DNA of 64,000 nucleotides, taken from positions 1 to 64,000 of the forward strand of contig NZ_JOCT01000012.1 of NCBI RefSeq assembly GCF_000717875.1. Reading direction: 5' to 3'. The translations under genes were made by a program, and so were the position numbers. Numbering within the stretch: position 1 is the stretch's first letter; every line of letters starts with the position of its first letter. Below are positions 54,541 to 64,000 of the stretch, in pieces. Source of the DNA: Streptomyces sp. NRRL S-455. Lineage in GTDB: Bacteria > Actinomycetota > Actinomycetes > Streptomycetales > Streptomycetaceae. The notes below the pieces were generated by a model that ran no database searches, had not been told where the DNA came from, and saw only the letters and a program-made list of their open reading frames with translations.

Positions 54541-56935
54541 GCTCCAGCAGAGCCACCGGCAACCGCCCGAACAGCTCCGCCACGCGCGCGTGCCCCGTGA
54601 ACTCACGCCCCGGCTCCACGACATCCGCCCAGCGGCCAGCAGGCAGGGGCAGCCGGGTGTCGCGCCAGCCGCCCGCTTCCGCGAGCCGGAGCGACAGGCG
54701 CGTCACGGCCGTCAGGGCCTCGCCGGAGCGGACGAACGCCAGGCAGTGGCCCGCCGCCGGTCCCTCGGCCGCCAGCGGCGCGTACGTCGCCGTGTCGCCG
54801 AAGGCGTCCGGGCGCCGGGCCCGCAGCCCCAGCGCCGCGCGCGTCACCGCGAGCTTCTCCGCGGACGTCCCGCCGGACTCACCGGACTCACCGGACTCAC
54901 CGGACTCACCGGGCTCGCCGGACTCCCCGGGCGGGAAGCCCACCACCCGCCGGTTGTCCGGGTCGACCAGCGCCCGGTACTCGGCCTCCGTGCCCTGGTA
55001 CACGTCGGGAACGCCCGGCATCGTCAGCTGCACCAGGGCCGTGCCCAGCACGTTGGCCTGGATGTGGGGCGCCAGGGAGTCCCGGAACGCGGCGACCCGC
55101 TCGCCCGGCGCCCCGCACGGCCCGGCCGCCACGAACCGTGCCACCGCCTCCTCGTACGGCGGCTCCTGCTCGGTCCAGCTGGTGTACAGGCCCGCCTCGC
55201 GCACATGCTTCAGCAGCGCCCCCTGCACCCGGTCCTCGTCCGCTGTGCCGAGCCCGAACACCGTCTGCCAGGCCGCCCACGCGAGTTGCGCGTCCGGCAC
55301 GCCCTCGCCGGTGCGCGTCACCTCGGCGAGGAGGTCCGCCCAGCGGTCGGGGCACTCGGTGAGCACGTTCAGCGCCGCCCGGACGTCGGCGCTGCGCTTG
55401 GTGTCGTGCGTGGAGACGACCGTCCCGGTCACCGGCCAGTCGCGCTGCACGCGCGCGCAGTACGCGTGGAACTCCTCCGGCGTCAGCGCCGGACCGCCCG
55501 GGTTCCCGCCCACCTCGGTCGCCGACAGCAGCGGCACGTAGCGGTAGAACGCCGTGTCCTCCACGGACTTCGCCCGCAGCGCCGACGAGGTCTGCGCGAA
55601 CCGCGTCCGGAACTCGGTCTGCGCGGGCCCGTCGCCGTACCGCCCCAGCACCAGGTCGCGTACGACGTCCACCGCGCCGGCCTCCTCGGGCACGGTGAAG
55701 GCGAGCCGGGCCTCGGCGGCGGCCTCCTCGGTGACCACGGACGCGGCGTCGACCGATTCGTACGGCCGGTAGACCTCCATCCGGACCAGCAGCTCCTGCA
55801 GCGCGGTGCGCAGTGCCCAGGGCGCGCGGTCGCGCAGGGCCGGCTCCGGCGAGGTCGCGCACAGGCGGGCGGCCACCCGGGTCAGCCGGTCCGTCTCGGT
55901 GGCCAGCTCGTGCGTGAGGACCTTGTACGCCGCCCGCCGTACGGTCGCCTCCCACTGCCCGCCCCGGTCCGTCTGCGGGGCCGCGAACCGCCGGTACTGC
56001 CCCAGGAGATCCCCGAAACCGGCCGGGTCCGTGAACGCCCCGTCCACGTGCCGCAGGGCGTCGTAGCCGGTGGTGCCCGCGACGGGCCAGGAGGCCGGCA
56101 GGTGCTCGCCGTCGGCCAGGATCTTCTCCACGACCGTCCAGCGGCCGCCCGTCGCCTCGTGCAACCGCCGCAGGTAGCCGTCGGGGTCGGCGAGGCCGTC
56201 GGGGTGGTCGACGCGCAGTCCGTCGATCACGTCCTCGTGGAGCAGCTGGAGGATCTTGTCGTGGGTGGCCTCGAACACCCCGGGGTCCTCCACCCGCACC
56301 CCGATGAGCTCGGAGATGCTGAAGAACCGCCGGTAGTTGAGCTCGGTCCGGGCCAGCCGCCACCACACGGGGCGGTACCACTGCGCGTCCAGCAGGTGCG
56401 GCAGCGGCAGGTCCTCGGTGCCCTCGCGCAGCGGGAACACATGGTCGTGGTAGCGCAGCACGTCACCGTCGACGCGCAGCTCGTCGAGGACCTCGCCCAG
56501 CGGCCCGCCGAGGACCGGCAGCAGCACCTGACCGTCCTGCGCCTCCCAGTCGATGTCGAACCAGCGTGCGTACGCCGATTTCGGGCCCTCGCGCAGCACC
56601 TCCCACAGGGCGCGGTTGTGGCGAGGTGCCATGGCCATGTGGTTCGGGACGATGTCCACCACCAGGCCGAGCCCGTGCTCCCGCGCGGTGCGCGCCAGGG
56701 CCCGCAGCCCCTCCTCGCCGCCCAGCTCCTCGCGCACGCGACCGTGGTCGACGACGTCGTAGCCGTGCGCCGAACCCGGCACGGCCTCCAGGACGGGGGA
56801 GAGATGCAGGTGCGAGACGCCGAGCGAGGCCAGGTACGGCACCACGGCCGCCGCGGCCCCGAAGGGGAACTCGGGCTGCAGCTGCAGCCGGTACGTGGCC
56901 GTGGGCACCACCGGGTCAGGTCGCTCAGGTGTCAT
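54527..56935 (-). CDS. treY: Malto-oligosyltrehalose synthase
   Basis: An 802-residue GH13 enzyme that isomerises the reducing-end alpha-1,4 bond of maltodextrins to alpha,alpha-1,1. It has the N-terminal TYRLQLQPEFPF and VDIVPNHMAMAP motifs, nucleophile in DGLRVDHPDGLADP, acid/base in WTVVEKIL and third acid in VVSTHDTKRSADVRA. With TreZ it makes trehalose from glycogen pieces released by GlgX. ATG 56935 is set by GGAGG seven bases upstream; that SD lies in the left end of the tnpB element. A Gly-Glu-Ser repeat is inserted near residues 670-690. The stop lies against mobile-element debris. Confidence 0.93.
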   Translation of the reverse strand: MTPERPDPVVPTATYRLQLQPEFPFGAAAAVVPYLASLGVSHLHLSPVLEAVPGSAHGYDVVDHGRVREELGGEEGLRALARTAREHGLGLVVDIVPNHMAMAPRHNRALWEVLREGPKSAYARWFDIDWEAQDGQVLLPVLGGPLGEVLDELRVDGDVLRYHDHVFPLREGTEDLPLPHLLDAQWYRPVWWRLARTELNYRRFFSISELIGVRVEDPGVFEATHDKILQLLHEDVIDGLRVDHPDGLADPDGYLRRLHEATGGRWTVVEKILADGEHLPASWPVAGTTGYDALRHVDGAFTDPAGFGDLLGQYRRFAAPQTDRGGQWEATVRRAAYKVLTHELATETDRLTRVAARLCATSPEPALRDRAPWALRTALQELLVRMEVYRPYESVDAASVVTEEAAAEARLAFTVPEEAGAVDVVRDLVLGRYGDGPAQTEFRTRFAQTSSALRAKSVEDTAFYRYVPLLSATEVGGNPGGPALTPEEFHAYCARVQRDWPVTGTVVSTHDTKRSADVRAALNVLTECPDRWADLLAEVTRTGEGVPDAQLAWAAWQTVFGLGTADEDRVQGALLKHVREAGLYTSWTEQEPPYEEAVARFVAAGPCGAPGERVAAFRDSLAPHIQANVLGTALVQLTMPGVPDVYQGTEAEYRALVDPDNRRVVGFPPGESGEPGESGESGESGESGGTSAEKLAVTRAALGLRARRPDAFGDTATYAPLAAEGPAAGHCLAFVRSGEALTAVTRLSLRLAEAGGWRDTRLPLPAGRWADVVEPGREFTGHARVAELFGRLPVALLERVGA
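54873..54926 (-). repeat. 9-bp tandem repeat inside treY
   Basis: Six copies of CCGGACTCA (the first four exact, the last two with changes) encode a run of Gly-Glu-Ser triplets in a surface loop of TreY. The repeat keeps the frame whatever its copy number. Confidence 0.85.
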
Positions 56936-56940
56936 CTGGA

Positions 56941-57000
56941 TTCCTCCGTGGATACCCCCGCCCTCAGGCGGGGGAGGAAACGGACTCCTGCGGAGCAGGG
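56941..57000 (+). repeat. IS left end, matching the left end at 3528
   Basis: About 60 bases nearly identical to 3528-3587. GAGGAA directly after the first hairpin (56973-56978 region) is complementary to the TTCCTC at the very start, the arrangement by which IS200/IS605 elements recognise their cleavage site. Confidence 0.7.
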
Positions 57001-58240
57001 CAGGCATAGCCGATTCGCTCTCCGGGCGGATCGGTGTACATCACCAGACGTGAACATAAGGCCACAATTTGTGATGATAATTTGTGAGTCATGGCCACTC
57101 ACGTGAAGCGGGCCTTCAAGTACCGCTTCTATCCGACCGATGCGCAGGCAGCCGAACTGTCGCGCACGTTCGGATGCGTGCGCAAGGTCTACAACATGGC
57201 CCTCGCCGCCCGTACCGAGGCGTGGGCGCGGCAGGAACGGGTCAGCTACAACCAGACCTCGGCCATCCTGACCGCATGGAAGAAGACCGAGGAACTGGCC
57301 TTCCTGAACGAGGTGTCCTGCGTTCCGCTGCAGCAGGCGCTGCGGCACCTGCAGAGCGCCTTCGCGAACTTCTTCGCCAAACGGGCCAAGTATCCGCGGT
57401 TCAAGGTGAAGAAGAAGTCGCGTGCGAGCGCGGAGTACACCTCGTCGGCGTTCCGGTTCCGTGAGGGGCGTCTGACGCTGGCGAAGATGGCCGACCCGCT
57501 GGACATCGTGTGGTCGCGTCTGCCCGAGGGGGCATCGCCGAGCACGGTGACGGTGAGCCGGGACAGTGCCGGGCGCTGGTTCGTCGCGCTGCTGTGCGAG
57601 GACCCGCGGGTGAAGCCGCTCGCGGCCACCGATACGGCGGTTGGTATCGACGTCGGCCTGGACCATCTGCTGACTCTTACGACCGGGGAGAAGATCGCCA
57701 ACCCCCGGCACGAGCGCCGTGACCGCGTCCGCCTGGCGAGGGCGCAGCGGGAGCTGTCCCGCAAGGCCGGGGGCGATGGCGCCAACCGGCGCAAGGCGCG
57801 GGCGAAGGTGGCGAAGATCCATGCGCGGATCGCCGACCGCAGGCGGGATGTGCTGCATAAGCTGACCACTCGACTCGTGCGTGAGAACCAAACGCTCGTG
57901 ATCGAGGACCTGACCGTGCGCACCATGGTCAAGAACCGGAGTCTGGCCCGCGCGATCAGTGATGCCGCGTGGGCGCAGTTCCGGAGCATGCTGGAGTACA
58001 AGGCCGGCTGGTACGGGCGGGACGTGGTCGCGGTGGACCGCTTCTTTCCCTCCTCGAAGCTGTGCTCCCATTGCGGCAGCCTCCAGCCGGAGATGCCGCT
58101 GAACGTCCGCACGTGGACGTGCGTCAGCTGTGGCACGTCCCATGACCGGGACGTGAACGCGGCGAACAACCTTCTGGCCGCCGGGCTGGCGGTGTCTGTC
58201 TGTGGAGCCGGTGTAAGACCTCAACGGAGAACTCCGGCCC
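56941..58240 (+). mobile_element. IS200/IS605-family (IS1341-like) element with tnpB, right end missing
   Basis: The left end begins TTCCTCCGTGGATACCC and carries two hairpins: CCCCCGCC/GGCGGGGG (56955-56974) and CCTGC/GCAGG (56987-56999). An AT-rich promoter-like stretch precedes tnpB at 57091. No tnpA (Y1 transposase) is present. After the conserved TnpB C-terminus (GVRPQRRTP, about 58240) the sequence changes to the glgX 3' region, and no right-end hairpin followed by TCAA is found. The element is therefore 3'-truncated and probably immobile. Confidence 0.75.
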
Positions 58241-58280
58241 CCGCCGCCGTTCGTGCCATCCCGGACGCCGGCTGCGCCGC

Positions 58281-58313
58281 GCGTCGCCCGGACGAGTGGC
58301 TTCCGGGCGACGC
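58281..58313. terminator. 12-bp hairpin after glgX
   Basis: GCGTCGCCCGGA (58281-58292) and TCCGGGCGACGC (58302-58313) pair perfectly around a nine-base loop. It lies 15 bases past the glgX stop on the minus strand and inside the read-through tail of tnpB on the plus strand. Confidence 0.7.
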
Positions 58314-58327
58314 ACACGCGGACAGCG

Positions 58328-60457
<2,130 letters not shown>

Positions 60458-60640
60458 GGATTCGACTCTTTCAGGTGTGCGGCGCCGGTGGGGACGCCTT
60501 GGCCTCGAGTCTCCCCGAAAGTGAGGGAACCTCCTATGACTTATCTCCCTCTTTCCGAGTGACCAGTGCGTACGCGGTATGCACAAAACCATTGGGGCAG
60601 ACGAATACTCCCGGGGCCATTGGGGGAGTAGGGGGAAGAT

Positions 60641-61462
60641 GTGCGCAACATAGTGCACCGCCACCTGGGCAAGGTGGTGGCGGGTGCGGCCGTCGCGGTA
60701 GCGGGAACGGCCGTGATGATCGGGATCACCCTGCCCGGCACGGCGGGGGCGGACGACACGGGGACCCGCGCGGAGCAGCAGGCCGCGGGGCAGCGGTCCG
60801 CCGAGCAGCAGGCCGGACCGGGCCGGGCCGTCGCGCCGGGGGTGGTGGAGCGTGCACCGGCCGAGGGGGAGAAGGGCACGGGCCGCGATCCGCTCACCGA
60901 CGACGAGCTGGAGCGGGTCGAGAAGATCGCTCTGAGCCGGCAGCTGTTCCAGAGCAGCGAGAGCGTCGACGGGGACCGCGGGCCGCAGCGGCTCGGCGTC
61001 GACCTCGCCGAACCGGAACCCGACGAGGTCGGCGACCCGGACGCGCCCCGGCGCGCCGACGTGACCTTCTACGACTACCGGGACGACACCCTCGTCACCC
61101 GGACCGTCGACCTCGGCACCGGCAAGGTGGTGGCGACCGGCACCCAGCGCGGCGTCCAGCCGCCCCTCAGCCGCGCCGAGAAGGCCGAGGCGGCCGGTCT
61201 CCTGATGGCCGACCCGCTGGGCGCGGGCCTCAAGGCCGACTACCAGGACGCCACCGGCAAGCAGCTCACCTCCCCGGACCAGCTCCAGCTCAGCGGCGCC
61301 GTCTACCGCGCCGCGCCGGGCGCCCAGCCCGCCGTGCTCGACGACTGCGGCGAGCACCGCTGCGTCCGGCTGTTCCCGAAGATCAAGAACGGGCCGTGGG
61401 TCGACGCCCGGTCCCTGGTGATCGACCTGAGCGCCCGCAAGGTCGCCCGGCTCGACCGCTGA
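60641..61462 (+). CDS. Secreted protein resembling the N-terminal domains of a copper amine oxidase
   Basis: A 273-residue exported protein: signal peptide (KVVAGAAVAVAGTAVMIGIT), Gln/Ala-rich linker, then a domain (about 85-273) resembling amine oxidase N2/N3 domains: VTFYDYRDDTLVTRTVDLGT, TGKVVATGTQRGVQPPLS, and EAAGLLMADP. It contains no catalytic residues of the oxidase. The next gene, 57 bases downstream, encodes the matching catalytic half, so the two probably form one enzyme. The start is the GTG at about 60641. Confidence 0.65.
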   Translation: MRNIVHRHLGKVVAGAAVAVAGTAVMIGITLPGTAGADDTGTRAEQQAAGQRSAEQQAGPGRAVAPGVVERAPAEGEKGTGRDPLTDDELERVEKIALSRQLFQSSESVDGDRGPQRLGVDLAEPEPDEVGDPDAPRRADVTFYDYRDDTLVTRTVDLGTGKVVATGTQRGVQPPLSRAEKAEAAGLLMADPLGAGLKADYQDATGKQLTSPDQLQLSGAVYRAAPGAQPAVLDDCGEHRCVRLFPKIKNGPWVDARSLVIDLSARKVARLDR

Positions 61463-61519
61463 CCCGCCCTTTCCACTCACCCGTCCACTTCGCTCCTCCT
61501 GTCAAGGAGTCATCTCGTC

Positions 61520-62839
61520 ATGCGCGTGAACAGAAACAACAAGGCCCGCACCCGCGCGGCCGTGGGCCTGACCGTGGCCGCGCTGGCCGCCGGCGCCACG
61601 GCCGGCGCGGGCCCGGCCACCGCCCAGCCGAAGGACGCCCCGGCACCGGCCGCGGCCTACTGCGGCGCCGCCCACCGCATCGAGCAGAAGCTCTCCACCG
61701 GTACCACCTGGCGGATGTGCTGGCGCTACGACGGCAAGGCCGGCCTCGTCCTGGAGAACATCTCCTACCAGCCCAAGGGCGAGCCCAGGCCGATCAAGGT
61801 CCTCAACAGCGCCAGGCTCGGCCAGATCCACGTCCCGTACGACGACGGCAAGGTCGAGTACGACGACCTGACCGGCTTCGACTTCGCCCAGGGGCTGATG
61901 AACCTGGCCCCCGGGGAGTGCCCCGGCGGCACCATCAAGACCGTCAAGGTGCCGGACTCCTGGAACGAGGACCCGAACGTCAAGGGCCTGTGCACCACCA
62001 CCCGGTCCCGCGGCCACGCCTACCGCATGCAGGGCGACTCCGCGAACAAGGTCTTCCAGGCCGAGGGCAAGGACCTGCTCGTCTACACGGTGAACCAGGT
62101 GGGCTGGTACGAGTACATGACCGAGTGGCGCTTCCAGGACGACGGCGCGATCACCATGAACGTCGGCGCCACCGGCAGCCTGTCCTACGACGACTACGAC
62201 GCCGGCGACGGCCGCGGCTGGCCCATCGGCAAGGGTGCCGCCGCCAAGGCCACCAGCCACAGCCACAACGCCTTCTGGCGGCTCGACTTCGCCCTGGACG
62301 GCTCCACCAAGAACACCGTCGAGCAGTACGACTCCACCGTCACCGCACCCACCCGCGGCCAGCGCGCCCCCACCACGAAGACGACCCGCACCAAGGTCAC
62401 CAAGGAACTCGCCGGGGACAGCAAGAACTACCGCTGGTGGCGCGTCGTCAGCGCGACCGGCAAGAACAAGGACGGACACGCGCGTTCCTACGAGATCGTC
62501 CCCGGACCGACGACCAAGTACCCCGGGCGCAGCTACACCAAGCACGACCTGTACTTCACCCAGTACAACAAGTGCGAACTGTTCGCCAGCCACAACCCCG
62601 GCAACTGCGGGAGCGGCGCCGGCACCTCCGTCGACAAGTGGGTGAACGGGCAGGCCCTGAAGCACCCGGTGGCATGGGTGAACATCGGCTTCCACCACAT
62701 CGCCCGGGACGAGGACCAGCAGCCCATGCCCGTCCACTGGCAGGGCTTCTCCATCGCCCCGCGCGACGTCACCGCCATGAATCCGCTCACACCGGCCGAG
62801 CTCGGCTGGCAGAACGGGCACTGGCGGCCGCGCCGTTGA
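61520..62839 (+). CDS. Secreted copper amine oxidase-like catalytic subunit (tyramine oxidase subunit B type)
   Basis: A 439-residue exported protein: signal peptide ending near PATAQ, then the catalytic C-terminal domain of copper amine oxidases. Copper ligands appear to be His247 and His249 (ATSHSHNAFWRLDF) and His406 (MPVHWQGFSIAPRD). The topaquinone region reads VGWYEYMTEW; in canonical enzymes this is N-Y-(D/E)-Y, so the precursor would be Tyr197 but the preceding Asn is Trp. The base region YDDLTGFDF is divergent from the usual FDxGE. Activity as an amine oxidase is thus plausible but not assured. Confidence 0.72.
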   Translation: MRVNRNNKARTRAAVGLTVAALAAGATAGAGPATAQPKDAPAPAAAYCGAAHRIEQKLSTGTTWRMCWRYDGKAGLVLENISYQPKGEPRPIKVLNSARLGQIHVPYDDGKVEYDDLTGFDFAQGLMNLAPGECPGGTIKTVKVPDSWNEDPNVKGLCTTTRSRGHAYRMQGDSANKVFQAEGKDLLVYTVNQVGWYEYMTEWRFQDDGAITMNVGATGSLSYDDYDAGDGRGWPIGKGAAAKATSHSHNAFWRLDFALDGSTKNTVEQYDSTVTAPTRGQRAPTTKTTRTKVTKELAGDSKNYRWWRVVSATGKNKDGHARSYEIVPGPTTKYPGRSYTKHDLYFTQYNKCELFASHNPGNCGSGAGTSVDKWVNGQALKHPVAWVNIGFHHIARDEDQQPMPVHWQGFSIAPRDVTAMNPLTPAELGWQNGHWRPRR

Positions 62840-62886
62840 GATCGATGCTGCCCATCCGGCTGCACCGCCGACCGCTCCCGGAGTAC

Positions 62887-62912
62887 CCTTCCTTGATCGT
62901 TGACAAGGAAGG
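62887..62912. repeat. 9-bp inverted repeat upstream of the HEPN gene
   Basis: CCTTCCTTG (62887-62895) and CAAGGAAGG (62904-62912) form a perfect inverted repeat with an eight-base spacer. It could be an operator for the downstream gene or a weak terminator for the upstream one. Confidence 0.45.
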
Positions 62913-62941
62913 TGCTCGGGGGAGCGGAAGGCGGTGCGCGG

Positions 62942-64000
62942 GTGGGCTCGGGAGGGCTGGAGCTGCCCCCTGGTGACGAGGGTCACGAGGGGCACTCCAC
63001 AGACGTCCCGGCCGGAGCCGTGTCCCTGGCACGGCCGATGGACGCGTCGGGTTCGATCGGTCCGGAACTGGACTGGGGCGCCGACGCCTGGCGCGAGGTG
63101 CGCACCCGGGCCCAGCGGGCCGGCCGGGCGTACATCTGGCTGAACCTCGTCGAACAGCGGCTGCGCGCGGTCGTCGCCGCCGTGCTGCGCCCCGTGTACG
63201 AGCCCGTCCACGGCGAGGACTGGGTGGTGGCGGCCGCCGGACCCGCCGGACAGGAGTGGGTGCAGCGCGCCGTCGCCGTCCGCGAGGTCAGCCGCCGCAA
63301 GGGCTATCTCCTCGACCCGGCCGACGACAACGTCCTGTCCTTCCTCACGCTGCCCCAGCTGCGCGAGCTGATGGTGCAGCACTGGCCCTGCTTCGAGCCG
63401 TACTTCGACGACCGCCGCGACGTCGAACTCGCCCTGGACGAGCTGGAGGTCACCCGCAACGTCGTCTCCCGCAACCGGGCCCTGTCCGAGGCCGTCCTGA
63501 ACCAGGCCGAGCGCGCCTCGGCACGGCTGCTGGAGATGCTCGGCGCGGGCGGTGACGTGCCCTCCGCACGCCGGCTGCCCGTCGACGCCGTCGAGGACCT
63601 GGTGGGCGACCGGTACGCCGACGTGGTCGCCGTCCACTCGGACCGGGTGCGGCTGATGCGCCAGTTCCCGGCCGAGGACATCTTCGGCGGCGCCCGCCGC
63701 CTCGACGCCATCGGCATCGGGCTCAACCTGCTCGTGCAGAACTTCTCCGGCCGGCGTCTGGTGCGGCTGGCCGAGTCCGGCTGCCGGGTGCGGCTGCTGT
63801 TCCTCAACCCGGCCTCCAGCGCGGTCAAGCGACGCGAGCGCGAACTGGGCCTCAAGCGCGGCGAGCTCAGCCGGGCCGTTGAGATGAACATCCTGCACAT
63901 GCGCCGGGTCCGCGCCCGGCTGCGCGACCCGGGCGCGTTCGAGATCCAGGTCTTCGACGAGACGCCCCGCTTCACGGCGTACCTGGTGGACGGAGACGGG
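62942..64000 (+). CDS. SAV2148-family HEPN-domain protein, N-terminal part
   Basis: A frame open from GTG 62942 to the window end (353 codons, no stop). The text (IGPELDWGADAWREVRTRAQ, YIWLNLVEQRLRAVVAAVLR, LLVQNFSGRRLVRLAESG) follows the SAV2148-type HEPN-domain family of Streptomyces. The family is conserved but uncharacterised; HEPN folds are often RNases or nucleotide-binding, but no RxxxxH active site was confirmed here. GGAAGG upstream serves as SD. The C-terminal part lies outside the window. Confidence 0.8.
   Translation, partial: MGSGGLELPPGDEGHEGHSTDVPAGAVSLARPMDASGSIGPELDWGADAWREVRTRAQRAGRAYIWLNLVEQRLRAVVAAVLRPVYEPVHGEDWVVAAAGPAGQEWVQRAVAVREVSRRKGYLLDPADDNVLSFLTLPQLRELMVQHWPCFEPYFDDRRDVELALDELEVTRNVVSRNRALSEAVLNQAERASARLLEMLGAGGDVPSARRLPVDAVEDLVGDRYADVVAVHSDRVRLMRQFPAEDIFGGARRLDAIGIGLNLLVQNFSGRRLVRLAESGCRVRLLFLNPASSAVKRRERELGLKRGELSRAVEMNILHMRRVRARLRDPGAFEIQVFDETPRFTAYLVDGDG

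Noticed and set aside
60458..61480. N-terminal extension of the glgX frame upstream of its ATG
   Set aside because: Lies opposite the amine-oxidase N-domain gene, lacks homology, and the family start MQVWPGE with an SD is at 60457.

Overview
The window is a stretch of Streptomyces chromosome. The evidence is the very high GC content with GC-biased third codon positions, frequent GTG starts, a conservon (cvn) operon, a gamma-butyrolactone-receptor homologue next to a geosmin synthase gene, and several typical actinomycete families (DUF6230/DUF6114, SAV2148-type HEPN). I see no rRNA, tRNA or CRISPR array.

Layout. 0-13.2 kb is a glycan-uptake and breakdown locus: the end of a BadF-type sugar kinase, a GH3 glycosidase, a CUT1 ABC importer, a giant GH38 alpha-mannosidase, a MurR/RpiR regulator and a SIS-domain protein. 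A shared operator-like motif lies in front of three of its transcription units. A decayed GH42 gene follows at 13.3 kb. 13.7-20.1 kb is redox-related: DyP peroxidase, MOSC protein, an ApbE / FMN-binding / ferric-reductase-like trio, and a two-component system. 20.2-23.8 kb is an OpuC-type osmoprotectant ABC transporter. 23.8-30.5 kb holds conservon cvnABCD, a sugar-binding lipoprotein and a cytochrome P450. 30.6-36.2 kb carries secreted and surface proteins: the DUF6114/DUF6230 pair, an exported protein, a membrane-anchored AA10 LPMO and a subtilisin. 36.4-40.6 kb has the order cprB-like receptor, DUF89 protein, geosmin synthase, as I recall it from S. coelicolor. 40.7-43.6 kb holds a PDZ protein, an M24 peptidase and a degenerate APH-fold protein. 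43.7-60.5 kb contains treZ, treY and glgX (glycogen to trehalose), interrupted by an FHA protein, two tail-to-tail M14 peptidases, lipoamide dehydrogenase with a LysR regulator, a membrane HTH/lectin-like protein and mobile-element debris. 60.6-62.8 kb looks like a copper amine oxidase split over two genes. The window ends inside a SAV2148-family HEPN gene.

The most unusual signal is a pair of IS200/IS605-type elements. The one at 3.5 kb keeps both ends and a putative omega-RNA but has lost the tnpB body. The one at 56.9 kb keeps its left end and a tnpB with all catalytic residues but has lost its right end. Both begin with TTCCTCC lying 4-5 bases upstream of a start codon on the opposite strand, so the complement of that motif (GGAGGAA) serves as the ribosome binding site of the neighbouring gene. 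The element lineage may therefore target Shine-Dalgarno sequences.
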